This document shows, piece after piece, positions 10,174 through 20,182 of a stretch of 64,000 nucleotides of DNA. The notes under the pieces are model-generated. The model saw nothing but the letters and a program-made list of their open reading frames with translations, did no database searches and had not been told where the DNA came from. Source of the DNA: an uncultured SAR86 cluster bacterium (GTDB taxonomy: Bacteria > Pseudomonadota > Gammaproteobacteria > Magnimaribacterales > AG-339-G14); assembly GCA_902578495.1 (NCBI GenBank), contig CACHCY010000004.1, positions 1-64,000 on the forward strand. Reading direction: 5' to 3'. The position numbers were made by a program, and so were the translations under genes. The first letter of the stretch is position 1; every line of letters starts with the position of its first letter.

Positions 10174-11294
10174 CAATAACCTGTTAATTCTGCGTATCTA
10201 TCTTTATGAAATTGAACGTTGCCAAATATCTGCTCTGCTACTCTGGCTCTCTTGAGATAAAAACCGATATCATATTCATCCGTAACACCTATACCACCAT
10301 GCATTTGCACGGCTTCATTAGATACTAAATGAAATACTTCACCTATCTTTGCCTTAGCTAAGCTAGCTAATCTAGGTATGTCGTTTGAACCTTCATCAAA
10401 AGAAGTTAAAGATTCCAATACGCATGATTTACATAGCTCAATCTCACTGAACATTAACGCAGCTCTGTGCTGTAAGGCTTGAAAGGATCCAATTTTTGCT
10501 CCAAATTGATCTCTTTCTTTTAGGTAATTCAAGGTTAAGTCAAAAGCTTCTTGGATTCCTCCAAACATCTCAGCAGAAATCACCGATCTTGAGATATCTA
10601 ATACTTCTTCGATAATTTGATCTGAGCCATTTTCTTCTCCAATCAGGTTAGATGAAGAGAGCTTTAAGTCTTTGAATGTAATATTGGCAGCATTTCTTGA
10701 GTCGACCATGGGCGTTACTTTAATATCAATGCCCTTAGTGTCTTTATCAGCAATGAAAAGAGAGGTTCCTTTACCAGTTTCAGCAGCAATTATTAAAAAG
10801 TCAGCAAAACCGCCATCAAGAACAAATGTTTTTTGTCCATTTATAATGTATGAATCTCCATCCTTTTTTGCATTTGTTTCAAGATTAGTAGGAGAGTGTC
10901 TGCTTGATTCTTCAAGAGCAAAAGCAAGCGTTATATCTCCTGATGATATTTTAGTGAGATACTCTTTTTTTTGATCTTCATTCCCGGCTTCTTTGATTAA
11001 GCTTGCACAAACAACTGCAGAAGAAAACATTGGAGAAGGAGTGAGAGTTCTTCCGAGTTCTTCAAAAATAACCCCTATTCCAGCAACTCCAAAATCAGAA
11101 CCGCCATATTCTTCCGGAATAAGTATTCCCGACCAACCTAGGTTGGCCATTTCCTTCCAAATTTCACGATCAAAGCACTCAAGATTTTCTGAGTCTCTAA
11201 CACCTCTGAAGTGACTAACCGGAGTTTTGTTTTTTGCAAAATCTCTAGCGGTATCTTTCAAATAAGATTGTTCCTCATTTAGTACAAGTGACAT
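10173..11294 (-). CDS. Acyl-CoA dehydrogenase family protein
   Basis: LGWSGILIPEEYGGSDFG, FALEESSRHSPTN, QMHGGIGVTDEYDIGFYLKRARVAEQIFG. Confidence 0.88.
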   Translation of the reverse strand: MSLVLNEEQSYLKDTARDFAKNKTPVSHFRGVRDSENLECFDREIWKEMANLGWSGILIPEEYGGSDFGVAGIGVIFEELGRTLTPSPMFSSAVVCASLIKEAGNEDQKKEYLTKISSGDITLAFALEESSRHSPTNLETNAKKDGDSYIINGQKTFVLDGGFADFLIIAAETGKGTSLFIADKDTKGIDIKVTPMVDSRNAANITFKDLKLSSSNLIGEENGSDQIIEEVLDISRSVISAEMFGGIQEAFDLTLNYLKERDQFGAKIGSFQALQHRAALMFSEIELCKSCVLESLTSFDEGSNDIPRLASLAKAKIGEVFHLVSNEAVQMHGGIGVTDEYDIGFYLKRARVAEQIFGNVQFHKDRYAELTGY

Positions 11295-11314
11295 TTTCCC
11301 CCCTAAACAGTATT

Positions 11315-12535
11315 TTATTGCGGAAGTTCTAGAACTCTCTTAGAAATAACGTTTAATTGTACTTCTGAGGTTCCACCTTCTATAGAGTTAGCCTTAGTTC
11401 TTAACCATTCTCTTGTGATAGCTAATTCCTCAGGGCCGAATTCAGCTCCATTCCATCCAAGAGCCTTTGTTCCCATAGCTTCAAGCATAATTTCATATCT
11501 AAGCTTATTGTGCTCAGTTCCATAATACTTAAAGATCGATGAAGCGGCGCTAGGACCTTGGTTAGATTTTTTTGATTCTTCAGCTGCTCTTCTCAAAGTA
11601 AGTGCAAATGCTTGAGAATTCATATCGTGATCGATGATTTTATTTCTGAGTCCAGAATCATTGAGTTTATCTTCCTTCTCACCAACATATCTCTTTGCCA
11701 TTGTTGCCAAGCCAGAAGTTGGTTTAGCATCTGATTTCTTAGAAGATCCAGAAGCTGCCGAACCAAAACCCATGCCCGCAATCATATTTCTTTCAAATTG
11801 AAGCAATCTTTTAGCTACAGACCATCCTTTGTTTAAACCTCCAACAAGATTTTCTTTTGGGGCTGTAGCATTATCAAAGAAAGTTTCACAAAAAGGTGAT
11901 TTGCCAGATATCAACTTGATTGGCTTTGTGGTTACACCTTCCTGATCCATATCTATAAGGAGAAAACTTATTCCTTCATGTTTAGGCTCCAATGGACCTG
12001 TTCTTACAAGAGTAAAAATCATATCGCATTCATCAGCATATGAAGTCCAAACTTTTTGACCATTTATTAAGTATTCTTCGCCTTGATCTTCAGCCTTAGT
12101 TTTAAGACTAGCCAAATCAGATCCACTGCCTGGTTCGCTGTAACCTTGACACCATCTTATTTCGCCTTTGACTATTTTTGGAATATGTTTCATTTTTTGT
12201 TCTTCGGTACCGTATTCAAGAAGAGCAGGCCCTAACATCCAAATACCAAAACTATTTAATGCAGGCCTTGCTTTGATTCTCATCAACTCTTCCTGAAGGA
12301 CTTTATTTTCTTCAAAATTTAGTCCGCCACCACCGTATTCCTTTGGCCAGGTTGGACAAGTCCAACCTTTTTCACCCATTCTATCCATCCACAACTTTTG
12401 ATCTGGATCTTTAAATTCAACTTTTCTTCCTCCCCAAACAACATCGCCTTGAGACATTGGAGTTCTCATGGATTCTGGACAGTTTGCTTCTAACCAATCC
12501 CTTGTTTCATCTCTAAAAGCATTTAAATCTGACAT
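11315..12535 (-). CDS. Acyl-CoA dehydrogenase family protein
   Basis: WCQGYSEPGSGSDLASLKTKAEDQGEEYLINGQKVWTSYA, EGGTSEVQLNVISKRVL. Confidence 0.92.
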   Translation of the reverse strand: MSDLNAFRDETRDWLEANCPESMRTPMSQGDVVWGGRKVEFKDPDQKLWMDRMGEKGWTCPTWPKEYGGGGLNFEENKVLQEELMRIKARPALNSFGIWMLGPALLEYGTEEQKMKHIPKIVKGEIRWCQGYSEPGSGSDLASLKTKAEDQGEEYLINGQKVWTSYADECDMIFTLVRTGPLEPKHEGISFLLIDMDQEGVTTKPIKLISGKSPFCETFFDNATAPKENLVGGLNKGWSVAKRLLQFERNMIAGMGFGSAASGSSKKSDAKPTSGLATMAKRYVGEKEDKLNDSGLRNKIIDHDMNSQAFALTLRRAAEESKKSNQGPSAASSIFKYYGTEHNKLRYEIMLEAMGTKALGWNGAEFGPEELAITREWLRTKANSIEGGTSEVQLNVISKRVLELPQ

Positions 12536-12604
12536 AAGTACCTCTTTTTATATGTACAAACACTTAGAATAATCTATGCTACGCAAGCTAACAATAATAA
12601 GTTT

Positions 12605-13339
12605 ATGAATTTTTTTTCATTTCTAGGACAAAATCCAGAATTTTTGTGGGTTTTCACAGTTTTTTATGACCTTACAATAACTGTTATTTTATTTAAATTA
12701 TTTGGCTTAAGAGGACTTTATATTGCTGTTACTTTAGGAATTATGCTTGCAAACCTGCAGGGAGGTAAAGTAAGTGATTTATCACTTTTTGGCCAAACTT
12801 TTACAGTAAGCATGGGAGCTATAATGTATTCAGGCATATATTTTGCTACTGATTTAATAAGTGAAAAATATGGAAGAACTGAGGCAAATACTGCGGTTAT
12901 ACTTGGAGCTGTTTCAAATATTGTAATAATGTTTACTTTGGTTCTAAGCACTTATTATCTTCCTTCAAACATAGCAACATCTTCACAATCAGTTCATGAG
13001 GCAATAGAAACCTTAGCTTTTTACTCTCCAATTTTTGTAATTGGATCAATTACTGCTTACCTTATAAGTCAAACTTTTGATGTCTGGTTATTTAATAAAT
13101 TAAAACAGATTACAAATGGGAGGTACTTATGGCTGAGAAATAATTTATCAACAATTTCTTCTCAAGCCCTGGATACTTTTATTTATACCTTTGTATGGGT
13201 TTTAGCTGGAGAATTAAGTTTCTTTGTTGCTTTATCAATAGCTTTAACCAAGTACATTTTTAAGGTAATTATTGCGATAATAGATACATTATTCATATAT
13301 TTTGTAAGAAATTGGACGCCAACTTATGAAAAAAATTAA
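12605..13339 (+). CDS. Queuosine precursor transporter (YhhQ/VUT family)
   Basis: Multi-TM protein; LANLQGGKVSDL...GAIMYSGIYFATDLISEKYG typical of the YhhQ family. Confidence 0.8.
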   Translation: MNFFSFLGQNPEFLWVFTVFYDLTITVILFKLFGLRGLYIAVTLGIMLANLQGGKVSDLSLFGQTFTVSMGAIMYSGIYFATDLISEKYGRTEANTAVILGAVSNIVIMFTLVLSTYYLPSNIATSSQSVHEAIETLAFYSPIFVIGSITAYLISQTFDVWLFNKLKQITNGRYLWLRNNLSTISSQALDTFIYTFVWVLAGELSFFVALSIALTKYIFKVIIAIIDTLFIYFVRNWTPTYEKN

Positions 13340-14177
13340 TAAAATTTCTATTGTCTTTTCTGGCACCAGAAGCACTGACAAGATGTTGAGTGTCGTGAAA
13401 AAAATAATTAAAGACTCAGGTTCTGAGTTAGTTGCTTCAGCAAATATAAAAAAACTAAATAAAGTTTTTAAAAATAAAGCATCTACTTCAGATTTAATCT
13501 TGGTCCTTGGTGGCGATGGAACAATGATAGGTTCTATTAGAAGTCTTTATGATTTAAAAATCCCTTTTTTAGGAATTAATCTTGGGACTGTTGGATTTTT
13601 AACAGATTTATCAATAAACAAAATTGAAGGACTAAAAGAAATTTTAAATGGTAACTATATAAAAGAGGATCGTCCTGTATTCGAGACTTTTTTAGACAAT
13701 TCAAACAGAGAAATTTTTTTGAACGAAGTTGTAATTCATTCGGGTTCCGTCACTAAAATGTTGGAACTTGAATTAAGCATCCAAGATCAAGTAATTTATA
13801 ACATAAGGGCGGATGGTCTAATAATTTCAACTAGCACAGGTTCCACTGCTTACTCTTATTCTGGGGGAGGACCTATAGTATCCCCTAAATTAGACGCTCT
13901 TTCTTTACTACCTATGTTTTCTCACAGCTCTTCTTCACATAGCTTACTTTTATCTAGCAAAGAAGAGATACAAGTTAAAATATTAAGTAAAAACTTATCA
14001 AGCACTCAAGTGTTTGTAGACGGAAAGAAAAATCTAAAATATAAAAAAGATGGTTTGAAGGTATTTAATACAAAAAAAACTTTTAAACTTTATCACCCAA
14101 AAGATTATAATTACTTCGAAGCATGTAGAACCAAGCTTGGCTGGGCTGTATCTATTGAAAATCTAAAGAAGGACTAA
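13326..14177 (+). CDS. nadK: NAD kinase
   Basis: LVLGGDGTMIGSIRSLYDLKIPFLGINLGTVGFLTDL; STSTGSTAYSYSGGGPIVSP. Confidence 0.93.
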   Translation: MKKINKISIVFSGTRSTDKMLSVVKKIIKDSGSELVASANIKKLNKVFKNKASTSDLILVLGGDGTMIGSIRSLYDLKIPFLGINLGTVGFLTDLSINKIEGLKEILNGNYIKEDRPVFETFLDNSNREIFLNEVVIHSGSVTKMLELELSIQDQVIYNIRADGLIISTSTGSTAYSYSGGGPIVSPKLDALSLLPMFSHSSSSHSLLLSSKEEIQVKILSKNLSSTQVFVDGKKNLKYKKDGLKVFNTKKTFKLYHPKDYNYFEACRTKLGWAVSIENLKKD

Positions 14178-14178
14178 G

Positions 14179-16818
14179 GTGAGAACTATTTTAAAATTTG
14201 GTTGGTTGCTAATTCTTTTAGCCTTAAACTCTATTGTCAACTCTCAAACAAATTCAGATCTTGATTACTTAGAATTGTTTCCAGAAAATCAATCTAATGA
14301 TATTGCATCAAGGATTCCTTCTAATAATCTTACGCGCGAAGATGTTCCAGCGTTTGAAAATTCTGTTAAGCGAGAAATGCCTGAATCTGATGGAATCGAA
14401 ATTTTTGGGCTAGATCTTTTTTCAACTTCTCCAACAACTTTCGCGCCAGTTGATTTTTCTCCAGCTCCTTTAGATTATGTTTTAGGACCTGGCGATGAGC
14501 TATTAGTGAAATATTTTGGCAATATTAATCTTCAAGAATTAATTAGAGTAACGCGGGAAGGAAACATTCTTCTTCCACAAATAGGTTCGAGGCAAATTTC
14601 AGGTTTAACATTCAATGAGGCCCAAGAAAGAATAAGATCAAGTGTTGAAGCCTCGCTTATTGGTGTAGAGGTTGAGATATCTTTATCGAAAATTAGATCA
14701 ATTCAAGTATTTGTTCTTGGGAATGCTTTAAATCCTGGAGCTTATACCGTAAGTTCACTGTCAAATATATCAAATGTTTTATTTTTTGCTGGAGGTCCTT
14801 CAGATTATGGATCTTTGAGAAATATAGAAGTCAAAAGGAATGGTGACTCCATAGGATTTTTTGATTTTTATGATTTATTAATAAATGGGAATACAAAAAG
14901 TGACATCAGACTACAATCAAATGATGCAGTATTAATTAAACCTACTGGAATTAGTGTCTCTATTGTTGGAGAGGTCAAGAAACAAGCTAAATTTGAGTTG
15001 TTAGAATCAGAAACCTTTTCAGATCTCTTAGAATTCTCTTCGGGCTTTACCCAAAATGCAGATAAATCCAAAATTACTTTAAGCAGAATCGCGGAGAATG
15101 GTGAAAGAATTTTTGATAACTTTTCTTTTGAAGAAGCAGAAAAAATAAAATTCACTGATGGGGATAAAATAAGGATTCATTCTCTTTCTAATACTCCAAG
15201 AAATAAAATTCTTGTTAAAGGAAGCACAACCATAAACGGATCTATTGCATTTGAGGATGGACTGGCTTTAGAAGATATTATAAAACCAAGTTTAATTCTT
15301 GAAACAACATATACTCCATTTGTAGCGATTGAAAGAGAAAATATATTTGGATCAAAGAAATTGCTTAAAACAAATCTTCTTTCTAAGGAAAATAAAACTT
15401 TTCTTCAAGCTAATGACGTCATCTATATATTTTCTAGGTCTGATATAGAATTTATTAACTCTATTTTAGTAGCAAATGCCCTTGGCATCTTAGATTCTGT
15501 GGATTCTAAAAAGCTAAATGATTATTTGAGCCCTGAATTTAAAATATCCGTCGATAATACTAATAGTACCTCTCAGATGAATGGTTCAGAATTAGATGCT
15601 AATAATTTCATTCCAACAAGAAGTAACAAGCCTGATAATGAAGATTTGGAAAAATATAAATGTAAATCTCTTCAACTTTTGTCAAAACAGTCCGATTCGT
15701 CAACAATAAAATTTGTTAAATCCAAGCAGTTTCCTAAATCAAACTTTAGTCCTGTTGATGAATTAAAATTTATAGAAAAGTGTCCAGAAATTTTTGAAGA
15801 AAATCCTAACTTGCTAGTTTTCTCACTTGAAAATTCTTCTATTATTTCAGGTGAAGTAAGAAACCCAGGTATTTTTCCTTCATATATGGTTTCATCTCCA
15901 TTAGATCTCCTTTCATATGCTGGAGGTCAGACAGATAGTTCTTCTGGCATGATGGATATTTTCACGCATGATGGAAAATCTTTTAATTTAGATCTTAAAG
16001 AAATGCAAAACTTCAGAAAATTGGGCATTGAGAGTGGTTTTTACGCAAATATATCCTCTAAGATTAGGGACGAAGTTTTCTCAGTTAGTTTGCAAGGATC
16101 ATTTGTAAGCCCAGGTGTATATGGGGTTAGGCAAGGGGAAAGACTTTCAAGTGTAATTAAAAGAGCAGGAGGCTACAAGGAAAATGCATTTCCATATGGA
16201 GGCATATTGGCTAGAAAATCTGTAGCAGAGATGGAAAAGATAGGATTTATGAAATCAGCAGATCAATTAAAAGAATCTGTGGCATCTGCTATATCAAGTG
16301 GAAGAATTTCATCTTCTGGGGGTAATCCTGCTTTGGTGCTTTCTTCAATTTCCAGTCTAATAGGTGATTTAGAAAAGATTAATCCTATTGGAAGAGTCGT
16401 TTCAGAATTTGATATAGATAATTTAGAGAAGTACCCAGAAAGAGATATTCTATTAGAATCTGGAGACAGAATTTTTGTACCTGAAAGATCATCAACGGTA
16501 ACTGTTTCAGGCCAAGTTCTTTCGCCGACAAGCTTCAACTTCAATCCTAAGTTTAAGGTAAATGATTATATTCAGTTAGCTGGCGGATATCAGGAGGGCG
16601 CAGATAGAAATAGAATTTTAGTTATTTATCCTAATGGAATGGCAACAAGAGTTCGAGCATGGCCTAATCAACCAGACATCTCACCAGGTACTTCACTAAT
16701 TATTCCAAGAGATCCAAATCCTTTTGACTGGCTTGTCTTTACAAATATTCTTTTTCCAATTATTTCGAATTTTGCTACAAGCGCAGCAGCTATAGCAGCT
16801 CTTGGTAATAACAATTAA
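14179..16818 (+). CDS. Polysaccharide export outer-membrane protein (Wza-like, multiple SLBB domains)
   Basis: GTG start; signal peptide; DYVLGPGDELLVKYFGNINLQELIRVTREGNILLPQIG; repeated SLBB-like segments (SGEVRNPGIF, VSLQGSFVSPGVYGVRQGERL, VSGQVLSPTSF). Confidence 0.88.
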   Translation: MRTILKFGWLLILLALNSIVNSQTNSDLDYLELFPENQSNDIASRIPSNNLTREDVPAFENSVKREMPESDGIEIFGLDLFSTSPTTFAPVDFSPAPLDYVLGPGDELLVKYFGNINLQELIRVTREGNILLPQIGSRQISGLTFNEAQERIRSSVEASLIGVEVEISLSKIRSIQVFVLGNALNPGAYTVSSLSNISNVLFFAGGPSDYGSLRNIEVKRNGDSIGFFDFYDLLINGNTKSDIRLQSNDAVLIKPTGISVSIVGEVKKQAKFELLESETFSDLLEFSSGFTQNADKSKITLSRIAENGERIFDNFSFEEAEKIKFTDGDKIRIHSLSNTPRNKILVKGSTTINGSIAFEDGLALEDIIKPSLILETTYTPFVAIERENIFGSKKLLKTNLLSKENKTFLQANDVIYIFSRSDIEFINSILVANALGILDSVDSKKLNDYLSPEFKISVDNTNSTSQMNGSELDANNFIPTRSNKPDNEDLEKYKCKSLQLLSKQSDSSTIKFVKSKQFPKSNFSPVDELKFIEKCPEIFEENPNLLVFSLENSSIISGEVRNPGIFPSYMVSSPLDLLSYAGGQTDSSSGMMDIFTHDGKSFNLDLKEMQNFRKLGIESGFYANISSKIRDEVFSVSLQGSFVSPGVYGVRQGERLSSVIKRAGGYKENAFPYGGILARKSVAEMEKIGFMKSADQLKESVASAISSGRISSSGGNPALVLSSISSLIGDLEKINPIGRVVSEFDIDNLEKYPERDILLESGDRIFVPERSSTVTVSGQVLSPTSFNFNPKFKVNDYIQLAGGYQEGADRNRILVIYPNGMATRVRAWPNQPDISPGTSLIIPRDPNPFDWLVFTNILFPIISNFATSAAAIAALGNNN

Positions 16819-18955
16819 ACTAAAACTTTCATTTTTACTGTTTCTGGTATCGTCATTCAGTTTCTCTTCAATTGAAGACTATATATTTTCTGATATAGGT
16901 TTTACCTCAAATATCCATGGTGAACTTGGAATAATAGAAATACCCTCATCAAGGATTCTAGAAGAAGGAAATTTAAAATTACATCTTGTTAATTCAGATC
17001 CTATAAATTCACTTTTCATGACAGCAACTCCTTTTAACTGGATGGAGGTTTCATTGAGATACGCAGATGTAAACCTTTATAAATATAGTAGGTATTTTTC
17101 CTTTTCTGGTAATCAAAGTTACAAGGATAAAAGCTTCAATATGAAACTAAGATTAGTTCAAGAAACAGAAAGATTTCCTGAATTAAGCATTGGGTTTAGA
17201 GACTTTATAGGAACCGGAAGATTTTCAAGCGAATATATTGTTGCATCAAAAAAAATAGGTGATTTTGATTTTTCTGTCGGTTTAGGTTTTGGAGCAATGT
17301 CATCTCTTGATGGGATTGAAAATCCATTCATTGATCTAGATGATTCATTTTCTAGAAGAGGTTACATAGATAGAATTGGTGGAAATTTTGGTTTAGGGAA
17401 CTGGTTTAGAGGAAAAAAAGCATCATCTTTCTATGGATTTGAGTATTTGAATAAAAGATCAGGCATTAGATTCAAGTTAGATTATGATGAGTCAGAATTA
17501 TTCAATTCTTACTCAAGGATGAGGAAAAAAAGTTTTTTTAATTATGGCTTAGCTATTCCTGTTGGCGATCTTGTTGACATTAATTTATTTAGAATAAGAG
17601 GCCAAGATATTGGTTTATCTTTTTCTTATAAAGCAAATTACTCAAGAAATATTGTGAAAAAAGAAGAAAAAGTGGCTGATTTAGTTTTCAATGAGAGCGA
17701 TTTAAAGCTTCTGGCTACTGATGACCAAGTATTTGGAGGAACAATAAACTTCTATCTTCAAAAATATGAAATTTTTCTTCAACAAATTAATTACGAAGAT
17801 AACTCTATTCACTTAGTTTTAAGTCAAACTAAATATAGAAATGAAAATTTAGCCACTAAAAGAACAATACAGGTCATCAGAAATATACTTAAGGCTCGAA
17901 ATATAGAGAAAGTATCATTGACCTATGAAGTAGCTGGAATCAATAAATATACTAAAAATTTTAGATTAAATGATTTCTTAGCCTACCTGGATAATGCCAC
18001 TTCCTATGCATCTTTGAAAAGATCTCTAAATTATGAAAATTTTTCATCTAATTTGGCAGATAATCAAATATTTAAAGGCAAAATCTTCTTTCCATCCTTT
18101 AACTGGGGGATAAGCCCAAATTTACAAAATCATATTGGTGGCCCAGAGGCTTTTTATTTAGGTTCCCTTGGATTACTTTTACATGGCGGTGTTTTATTTT
18201 CAAAACAGACCTTTCTTGATGGAAGCCTATCTTTTAATTTTTATGATAATTTTGATGATTTCAAGTTTCGTACTTACTCTAAGTATCTTCCTAAAGTTCG
18301 ATCCGACATACGAGAGTATTTGAAAGAGGGAAAAAGAGGCATTTCGCGTTTAACGCTTACTCATATTTTTGATCCTGTATATAAAAAAAATGGGTTGTTT
18401 GTTTACGGGCTAAAATTTGGAATCTTTGAAACAATGTACTCCGGATTTGGAAGTGAAATACTATATAGAGATATGGGAAAACCTTGGTACATAAGCGCAA
18501 ATGCTTATTGGGTAAAACAAAGAGAGTTCAGACAAAAATTTGCTCTCAGAGATTATGAGACCTTTACAGGTCATCTTAATTTTATATGGGAAACTCCATT
18601 AGAAGGATTCAAAGTAGGAATTTCAGCAGGAAGATATCTTGCAAAGGATTCTGGCATTACTTTGAAGTTATCTAAAACTTTTAAATCGGGCTTTGTAGTA
18701 GGAGCGTTTGCAACTAAAACAGATATTTCTTCAGAGGAATTTGGTGAAGGAAGTTTTGATAAAGGAATATTTTTTTCTATACCGCTTGATATTGTTTCCA
18801 AACAGTACAGGGAAGGCTATGGAAGATTTCTATGGAGAAATTTAACAAGGGATGGAGGGCAAATGTTAGGTGGAGGTTTGCAACTAGATGGAATTGTAGA
18901 ATCAGCTAACTATCACAATTTAATCAAGGATACTTATGGGTTTGAGGCCGAATAA
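16802..18955 (+). CDS. YjbH-like exopolysaccharide-associated outer-membrane protein
   Basis: TTG start; G-xxG-xIxIPSsR...G region (FTSNIHGELGIIEIPSSRILEEGNLKLHL) and beta-rich C-terminus typical of YjbH; overlaps the neighbours. Confidence 0.8.
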   Translation: MVITIKLKLSFLLFLVSSFSFSSIEDYIFSDIGFTSNIHGELGIIEIPSSRILEEGNLKLHLVNSDPINSLFMTATPFNWMEVSLRYADVNLYKYSRYFSFSGNQSYKDKSFNMKLRLVQETERFPELSIGFRDFIGTGRFSSEYIVASKKIGDFDFSVGLGFGAMSSLDGIENPFIDLDDSFSRRGYIDRIGGNFGLGNWFRGKKASSFYGFEYLNKRSGIRFKLDYDESELFNSYSRMRKKSFFNYGLAIPVGDLVDINLFRIRGQDIGLSFSYKANYSRNIVKKEEKVADLVFNESDLKLLATDDQVFGGTINFYLQKYEIFLQQINYEDNSIHLVLSQTKYRNENLATKRTIQVIRNILKARNIEKVSLTYEVAGINKYTKNFRLNDFLAYLDNATSYASLKRSLNYENFSSNLADNQIFKGKIFFPSFNWGISPNLQNHIGGPEAFYLGSLGLLLHGGVLFSKQTFLDGSLSFNFYDNFDDFKFRTYSKYLPKVRSDIREYLKEGKRGISRLTLTHIFDPVYKKNGLFVYGLKFGIFETMYSGFGSEILYRDMGKPWYISANAYWVKQREFRQKFALRDYETFTGHLNFIWETPLEGFKVGISAGRYLAKDSGITLKLSKTFKSGFVVGAFATKTDISSEEFGEGSFDKGIFFSIPLDIVSKQYREGYGRFLWRNLTRDGGQMLGGGLQLDGIVESANYHNLIKDTYGFEAE

Positions 18956-19616
18956 TTTAAAAATTTTTTTTGCTGGAATTTTAAGTATTTTTTTATTCTC
19001 CTGTGGAGGTCACACAGGAATATACGAAGAATTGGCACTAGCGGTAAAAGATATTTTTTCTGCTCCTCAAGATTTAAATATAGAGCAAATTAATAAAGTT
19101 CCTTATGCATCTATGCAGGTTAGGCTGGGCAGGGCTCCAAATGTTTTGGTGGTATTAGAGGAAGATAGGCAAGGATTGCTAAAATGGACTTCATCAAATC
19201 AAATAAAAATTTATACCAAAAATGGAAAGATAATTAGACTAACTGGCACAGAAAATGAGCTAGATTTACTTGATTTAGGCTCAAATCATCCTTTACTAAA
19301 TCCTGATCTACTTAATTCAGACTTGGATATGTCTCTAACAACTTTCTATAATTTTAGAAATCCAAATCTCTACAATCTTCCAGTAAAAATTGAATTCAAG
19401 TATTTAGGAGAAGAAGAATTAATGATAATGGGTCAAGAGGTTGAAACTTTATTGTTTGAAGAGACTTCTAGAAAAAATGATATTTTCTGGGAATTTACTA
19501 ATTTATATTGGATTGATAAAAAAGATAAATCAGTACTGAAATCTATACAAAGTTTTACCCCTAAAAATCCTAAGTTATTTTTTACTATTACCCGAAGGTA
19601 CAAAAAGCCTGAATAA
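18936..19616 (+). CDS. YjbF-like lipoprotein (group 4 capsule GfcB/YjbF family)
   Basis: Lipobox-like LSIFLFSCGG; VPYASMQVRLGRAPNVLVVLEEDRQGLLKWTSSN typical of YjbF. Confidence 0.8.
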   Translation: MGLRPNNLKIFFAGILSIFLFSCGGHTGIYEELALAVKDIFSAPQDLNIEQINKVPYASMQVRLGRAPNVLVVLEEDRQGLLKWTSSNQIKIYTKNGKIIRLTGTENELDLLDLGSNHPLLNPDLLNSDLDMSLTTFYNFRNPNLYNLPVKIEFKYLGEEELMIMGQEVETLLFEETSRKNDIFWEFTNLYWIDKKDKSVLKSIQSFTPKNPKLFFTITRRYKKPE

Positions 19617-19627
19617 ACAGGCTTTTT
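19602..19627. terminator. Bidirectional intrinsic terminator between convergent yjbF-like and yjbE-like genes
   Basis: Perfect 10-bp inverted repeat AAAAAGCCTG-AATAAA-CAGGCTTTTT with A/T tracts on both strands; the loop contains the yjbF stop codon. Confidence 0.85.
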
Positions 19628-19650
19628 GAAAAAAATTGAGACTGCTTAGC

Positions 19651-20025
19651 TTAGTTTGTAGATGTAGCTGTTGCAGTTGAAGTTGTAGTAGAGGTAGCAG
19701 GAGCGGTTGCTGTAACAGTTGTAGTTGCTGTTTCAGTTTCAACTTCAGCTTCTTCTTCTTCTTCAACTTCCTCTTCTTCTGCTTCTTCCTCTTCTTCTTC
19801 TTCTATAGCAGGAACAGGTTCAGGCTTAGCTACCTTGTCACCATCTTGAGCATCAACAATCGCAGCGACTGCTAAAACAGCTGCAGCTATGGCAGCTATT
19901 ACACCGCTGGATAAAGAACCAGCAGCTCCAGATGCACTTGAACCTCCAGCTCCACCTGATTGGGTGAAAGATAAAGGTGCAAAGATCATGCAGAAAGCTA
20001 TTGTGAGCACTTTTAGTAATTTCAT
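19651..20025 (-). CDS. YjbE-like small secreted Ala/Gly/Ser/Thr-rich protein with poly-Glu tract
   Basis: Signal peptide MKLLKVLTIAFCMIFAPLSFTQS, GGAGGSSASGAAG, TTTSTATATSTN tail resembling YjbE composition; adjacent to yjbF/yjbH homologues. Confidence 0.65.
   Translation of the reverse strand: MKLLKVLTIAFCMIFAPLSFTQSGGAGGSSASGAAGSLSSGVIAAIAAAVLAVAAIVDAQDGDKVAKPEPVPAIEEEEEEEAEEEEVEEEEEAEVETETATTTVTATAPATSTTTSTATATSTN
19736..19803 (-). repeat. Low-complexity GAA/GAG tract encoding poly-Glu
   Basis: Plus strand cttcttcttcttcttca...cctcttcttcttcttct; translates as EEEEEEEAEEEEVEEEEEAEVE. Confidence 0.9.
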
Positions 20026-20182
20026 AATTTACCTCTAATAAATAATCTCATCCCAGAGATGTAGCTCATAATATATATATTTTAAGCATTTGTGAATATA
20101 TTTTTTTACTTTTTTGACTAAACGTAATTTTTACCAAAATTTAATATCAACTTAATTAGTATTATAATTTTTCCTGAGTTTT

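Noticed and set aside
19575-19766. 63-aa minus-strand ORF MKKKKKLKLKLKQQLQLLQQPLLLPLLQLQLQQ
   Set aside because: Alternative-frame translation of the GAA/GAG and Thr/Ala low-complexity part of the yjbE-like gene; no independent coding support.
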